This document shows positions 21,101 through 24,844 of a stretch of 24,844 nucleotides of DNA, piece after piece (within the stretch, counting starts at the first letter, position 1; each line of letters opens with the position of its first letter). The position numbers and the translations under genes are program-made. Source of the stretch: Ichthyophonus hoferi (lineage: Eukaryota > Opisthokonta > Ichthyosporea > Ichthyophonida > Ichthyophonidae); the NCBI GenBank assembly GCA_002751075.1, contig NAOQ01000296.1:7031-31874 (forward strand). The letters run 5' to 3'. The notes beneath the pieces are model-generated. The model did no database searches and had not been told where the DNA came from. It saw nothing but the letters and a program-made list of their open reading frames with translations.

Positions 21101-24100
21101 TACTTTTCTATGGAACTATTATCATGCATGCATGCAAGCTATCATACTAACTATCCTACTAACACTCACATACACTTATATAACCTATATACTATCATAC
21201 TATCGTGTATATATATATACATCCAGAGCTTCCTGGTGACTGTGATAAAACACCTTCTAAGTCTTTGTGAAATGAAACGAGGCAAAGACAACAAAGCCGT
21301 TGTAGCCTCGAATATCATGTACATTGTAGGGCAGTATCCGCGATTTCTTCGGGCCCACTGGAAGTTTTTAAAGACAGTAGTACAAAAACTGTTTGAGTTT
21401 ATGCATGAGCTTCATGAAGGTGTGCAAGACATGGCCTGTGATACCTTTATTAAGATAGCGAAAAAGTGTGGTCATTTGTTTGTCATGATGCACCCCGGAG
21501 AAATATGTCCCTTTGTCGATGAAGTACTGGACCAGATGAACTCGTGAGTGGTTATTGTCTGTGTTTATTGTCATTGTTGTTGTTGTTGCTGTTGTTGTTA
21601 TGATTACTATTATTATTGTTACTGCTTTCACTCCCGACATTTGTAGATAAAATGTTAGAGAAAATTAAAGACTATAATATGATGTAATAATGTATAATAT
21701 GTATGGCATGTTATAATAGGTTATAGTACAGTATGTTATAGTATGGTATGTTACAGTATAGTATGTTATAGTATGGTATGTTACAGTATGGTATGTTATA
21801 GTATGGTATGTTACAGTATGGTATGTTACAGTATGGTATGTTATAGTATGGCATGTTATAATAGGTTATAGTACAGTATGTTATAGTATGGTATGTTGCA
21901 GTATGGTATGTTATAGTATGATATGTTATAGTACAGTGAATTATATAATATGCAATCCGAGCCCCTGATTCTAGCGTATGTATATCTTTATAACGCATGT
22001 CAGGTTATGTTTTAATTTGATTATAATCTATACCAAAATTACCTAATTAATATTTTTTTGATTGAAGTTTATTACATAAAGTACAGGTATGTGAGCGATA
22101 GTTGCTTCTATTGGCCTTATGTCATGCAGTTTTATTAAATAACTTTATTATTGATTAAAAGATACGATGGTCCTTCCTATTAAGGAATCTATGGTAGCGT
22201 GTTCGTTTATTGTAATACAATCAAGTGGTAGAAGAGTCACAGATTAAATTATATATCCAATGATAGCAGAGGCCCAAGCTAACTCCTAAACCAATTGGAA
22301 CACATGAAGCTGTGTATAGCTATTAACTGCATGTTTTTTTTGTTTTTTTTTGCTTTTGAATGTATGCAAGTCAGTTTTTATATATGCATATGTCTATAAC
22401 TATTATTCCAATCTCCTCTATGCACTTTTCTACCCTTGTATCCCCTATCCTTCTCACTCACCAATTCTTCGTGGGTCCCTACATCATTTTATATCTGGAG
22501 GTTTTTCCATTTCCTCTCTTTGTGTATAGGCATGTTTTGATTGGCCATTGGTCACATGTGATGAGCAGGTGGACAAGTAGTGATTGGCGAGGGATTATCT
22601 AATCATTGAAGCAAAACTATTTGGGTGTGCGAGTAAAACATCTTGAATAACTTGAGAGATAGGGGCAATAATAATGGAGCTGTGTTTTATAAGTTGAACA
22701 ATAACATATTAAGAAAACAAGGAATGGCAAAGGAAAGGAAAGGAAAAGAGATAGAAATGGTGGGGATGGGTAGGGGGTACATTAAGGATAGAAAAGTATA
22801 TAAGAGAATGTATTCGTATTACTGGCCAGACCTGGAGTATATAGGGTATATAGGGTATATAGAGTATATAAGGTATATGGGATATATAAAGTATATAGGG
22901 TATATAGAGTATGTAAGGTATATAGGATATATAGAGTATGTAAGGTATATAGGGTATATAAGGTATATAGGGTATAAGGTATATAGAATATAGTAATACT
23001 AACTGTATCCCCTACACCCACCCACCGTGTCTCGCTTATCCCTGCATAGCATCATCTGTGACCTTCATTTACAACAGGTGGACACCTTCTACGAGGCTAT
23101 GGGCCATGCCATTGCCGCTGAGACCAATCCTAACCGAAGAGATGAGTTAATCACCCGCCTAATGGCCATCCCCAACCAGGCCTGGGACAGTCTTATACAG
23201 GATACTGCAGTCAGTCTCCCTGCCTTAGTGCAGGTGTGTGTGAGGGGTTGCATACTGTTATATACTTCCTTACCTCTCTATCTGTAGACTTGCTTACACA
23301 TCCATCTACTTACTTACCTATATATATAAGGGGGTTACAATATACATAATACACTATATATATACCTATCTATCTACTTACATATACTGCTATGCACTAT
23401 ATTCTATATTCTGTATACTGTATTTCATGTCTTATATACTATATATACGTTGACTTCATATATTTTTCTAGATATTACCAATAGTTTCATATGAGATTTT
23501 ATTTCTGTTTACCTATCTCTCCACTCTATCAATTCTTTGGTATGTACATACGCCTTACCTTTCACGTATTTTGTTTTTGTTTTTGTTTTTTTGTTTTTTT
23601 TTTTTCCTTTATCAGTATATATCTGCCGGCCAATTGCTATTACACAGTTTTATTATTTCAGTATACTTCATACGTGATTCATTCTGTTCTTTTAAAAATA
23701 TCTATTTTCTAAGCCCCTTTATTCTCCTACTATTATATTATATTGTGTTATATTGTGTTATATTATATTATATATTTTTTTAATTCCACTAGACCTTCTA
23801 CCAACTGGCACATACATACATCTATACCCATATTTTCATAGCACACCTTTAATAAATGACCATTTCCTTGTCTGCTATCTTTGTATATTCTCCGCACCCA
23901 CCTACCTACCCGCTCTCTCTCCCTCTCAATTCCTTCTCTTATCTCATCTTCCCTTACTTACCCTACCCTACCCTACCCTATTCCTCTGATACAAAGGATT
24001 CCATTAAAGTGAAGCAGTTAACCCATTTCCTCAAGACCAACACGGCAGCCTGCTCCACCATAGGACAACCTTTTATACTACAGCTAGGTCGTATCTATGC

Positions 24101-24733
24101 CGATCTCCTCGTGCTTTATAAGGGCATTAGTGCAATGATAACACACGAGGTAGCTGCAAATGGTATGATGTGTGGTACTGTGTTGTGTTGTATTGTATTG
24201 TATTGTCAGTTATATATATATATTTAGATCCTTCACACTCACTTTGATTTCTTCAGAGCTTCACATAGACACATGCTCCTATATTACAACTATTACTATT
24301 ATTATTATTATTACTATTACTATTATTACTACTATTACTATGCATTCTAACCCAATTATCTCTTGTCCCCTGTACTCTATACTACGCATCTTATACTATT
24401 ATTTTATAAACTACAAATTTTCCATTTTTTGTTTTGACTGTTAATGCTTTGCATTGGAAGTTAATTATTCTGTTACTATATTATACTAACCCATAGTATA
24501 CAGGGCCCAGTGTAACCAAAACACACCAAGTAAAACAGGTGCGTGGGATCAAGAAAGAGACGCTACGACTACTAGAGACATGGATTAAAACCAGTACCGA
24601 GAACCAGTTCTTAGCAGAGACCTTTGTACCGCCCTTGTTTGACTGTCTGTTGGTCGACTACAAACAAAGTCTACCACATGTCAGGGAAGCTGAAGTATTG
24701 AGTCTCTGCACTTCTCTCATCACAAAACTACAG
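15186..24733 (+). CDS. XPO1: Exportin-1 (CRM1), 5' part: 13 coding exons, 811 codons, continues beyond the window
   Basis: Exons 15186-15305, 15954-16055, 16271-16343, 16628-16734, 17321-17436, 18038-18272, 18880-19161, 19827-20036, 20522-20812, 21227-21543, 23050-23233, 23997-24162, 24504-24733; all are in phase and the last ends with a GT donor. CRM1 is the RanGTP-dependent karyopherin that exports leucine-rich NES cargo. Landmarks: importin-beta N-terminal HEAT region (about 25-110), [18 protein letters not shown] (135-152), [13 protein letters not shown], the HEAT-9 loop region [20 protein letters not shown], and the NES-groove helices [20 protein letters not shown] with C526, equal to human C528, the leptomycin B target. 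Human CRM1 is 1071 aa, so roughly the last quarter is missing. ATG 15186 has an upstream in-frame stop; the protein starts a little later than human but aligns at once. The N-terminal third and exon 7 are the most diverged; exons 9-10 are nearly invariant. Confidence 0.97.
15306..15953. other. XPO1 intron 1
   Basis: 648 bp, very pyrimidine-rich on the coding strand from about 15420 to 15800, which leaves long spurious open frames. No other content seen. Confidence 0.7.
16735..17320. other. XPO1 intron 4
   Basis: 586 bp, AT-rich. ACTAAC at 17292-17297, about 23 nt before the acceptor, fits a branch point. Nothing else recognisable. Confidence 0.7.
17838..17930. repeat. ACATAT-type microsatellite in XPO1 intron 5
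   Basis: About 90 bp of degenerate ACATAT/GCATAT/ACACAT hexamers, followed by a C/T-rich tract leading into the exon 6 acceptor (18037). Confidence 0.8.
18273..18879. other. XPO1 intron 6
   Basis: 607 bp. The right half (about 18620-18870) is strongly pyrimidine-rich and ends in CTTTGTAG; the left half is AT-rich. No gene or repeat array seen. Confidence 0.7.
19162..19826. other. XPO1 intron 7
   Basis: 665 bp containing a loose TTA/TTG tract around 19670-19710, a TA run near 19715-19730 and a CTCCTT-rich tract before the acceptor (19826). No gene seen. Confidence 0.7.
20042..20152. repeat. (TTA/TTG)n trinucleotide array in XPO1 intron 8
   Basis: About 110 bp of GTTATT, TTGTTA and TATTAT units. 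It begins five bases after the exon 8 donor (20037). Confidence 0.85.
20421..20486. repeat. CATATA/CACATA microsatellite in XPO1 intron 8
   Basis: Alternating purine-pyrimidine DNA: ATGCATATACATACACACAT units passing into (TA)n at about 20470-20486, just before the pyrimidine tract and acceptor of exon 9. Confidence 0.8.
21578..21621. repeat. (TTG/TTA)n trinucleotide array in XPO1 intron 10
   Basis: GTTGTTGTTGTTGCTGTTG passing into ATTATTATT, about 35 nt after the exon 10 donor (21544). Confidence 0.8.
21700..21937. repeat. Minisatellite 1 in XPO1 intron 10: 15-bp units from 5-bp modules
   Basis: About 240 bp. The common unit is GTATGGTATGTTACA or GTATGGTATGTTATA, i.e. pentamers GTATG, GTATG and TTAYA. 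A higher-order repeat is visible: the stretch starting GTATGGCATGTTATAATAGG at 21701 recurs at 21846, a spacing of 145 bp or 29 pentamers. Because 15 is a multiple of 3, the - strand keeps a spurious open frame through it. Confidence 0.9.
22832..22995. repeat. Minisatellite 2 in XPO1 intron 10: 9-bp units
   Basis: About 160 bp of GTATATAGG-type nonamers with G/A variants (GTATATAGA, GTATATAAG, GATATATAG). The 9-bp period keeps frames open on both strands and yields Tyr-Ile-Gly type peptides, which are artefacts. It lies about 55 bp before the exon 11 acceptor. Confidence 0.9.
23734..23774. repeat. TATAT/TGTGT pentamer tract in XPO1 intron 11
   Basis: TTATATTATATTGTGTTATA-type units over about 40 bp. 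Confidence 0.75.
23957..23981. repeat. (CCCTA)n short array before XPO1 exon 12
   Basis: Four perfect CCCTA pentamers (23961-23980) plus a partial unit, within the pyrimidine-rich stretch before the acceptor AAAG at 23996. The period is 5, so it is not the animal telomere hexamer. Confidence 0.85.
24174..24207. repeat. (TGTGT/TGTAT)n pentamer tract in XPO1 intron 12
   Basis: GTGTTGTGTTGTATTGTATT units starting about 11 nt after the exon 12 donor (24163). Confidence 0.75.
24282..24341. repeat. (ATT/ACT)n trinucleotide array in XPO1 intron 12
   Basis: TATTACTATTATTATTATTA-type units over about 60 bp. Confidence 0.85.
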
Positions 24734-24792
24734 GTTAGTAGGGTACTCTTATACCCCCTATGGTCTATACAATGCTTTTGGCGGCAGTGGTG

Positions 24793-24796
<4 letters not shown>

Positions 24797-24844
<48 letters not shown>
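24797..24844. repeat. 48-nt poly-T at the window end
   Basis: Uninterrupted T from 24797 to the last base, inside XPO1 intron 13. The sequence stops within it, so its true length is unknown. Confidence 0.95.

Noticed and set aside
21711-21998. 95-aa minus-strand frame rich in Tyr-Asn-Ile-Pro repeats
   Set aside because: It is kept open by the 15-bp minisatellite period and has no independent support.
22643-22993. 116-aa plus-strand Tyr-Ile-Gly repeat protein and its minus-strand counterpart
   Set aside because: The 9-bp minisatellite keeps both strands open; it lies within an XPO1 intron.
23957-23981. Interstitial telomere-like repeat
   Set aside because: The unit is CCCTA (5 bp), not CCCTAA, and only four copies exist within a splice-site pyrimidine tract.
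1-24844. CRISPR arrays, bacterial operons, LTR elements or virus-like elements
   Set aside because: No spaced direct repeats, no reverse transcriptase, integrase or capsid motifs and no long terminal repeats were visible on either strand.

Overview
The window is animal nuclear DNA: AT-rich, with intron-dense protein genes, GT-AG introns of about 180-1500 bp, a eukaryotic nuclear tRNA and many simple repeats. The tRNA-Trp is very close to the vertebrate gene, and the exportin-1 and JMJD7 proteins align with the human ones almost without gaps but are clearly diverged. A plant/protist-style PHO80 (U-type) cyclin is also present. Together these suggest an early-branching animal, a sponge being the best guess; the sequence alone does not settle the species.

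Layout. (1) 184-255, + strand: tRNA-Trp(CCA), flanked by two diverged copies of the same flanking DNA, which suggests it belonged to a tandem tRNA array starting before the window. (2) 256-2702: about 2.4 kb of AT-rich DNA with no gene I can support. (3) 2790-9029, - strand: a complete 12-exon gene for JMJD7, an Fe(II)/2-oxoglutarate lysyl hydroxylase, 363 aa, with the whole iron/2OG site and an unusual acidic CPCC tail. (4) 9030-9627: a 598-bp divergent intergenic region. (5) 9628-11887, + strand: a 4-exon gene for a 206-aa PHO80-like cyclin, with a possible optional cassette in intron 1. (6) 11888-15120: about 3.2 kb of spacer holding one copy of a dispersed repeat, a coding-looking fragment on the - strand and one exon-like segment on the + strand. 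(7) 15186-24733, + strand: the first 13 coding exons (811 codons) of exportin-1/CRM1, running off the right end. Its introns carry two minisatellites and several microsatellites. The window ends in a 48-nt poly-T run.

I assembled all exon models by hand from splice sites, reading phase and recalled family sequences. Every junction of the three genes keeps phase. The three genes do not form a known pathway: JMJD7 hydroxylates DRG GTPases, PHO80-like cyclins activate CDKs, and CRM1 exports NES cargo from the nucleus. The only physical link is the shared promoter region between JMJD7 and the cyclin. I found no operon-like system, CRISPR array or intact mobile element.
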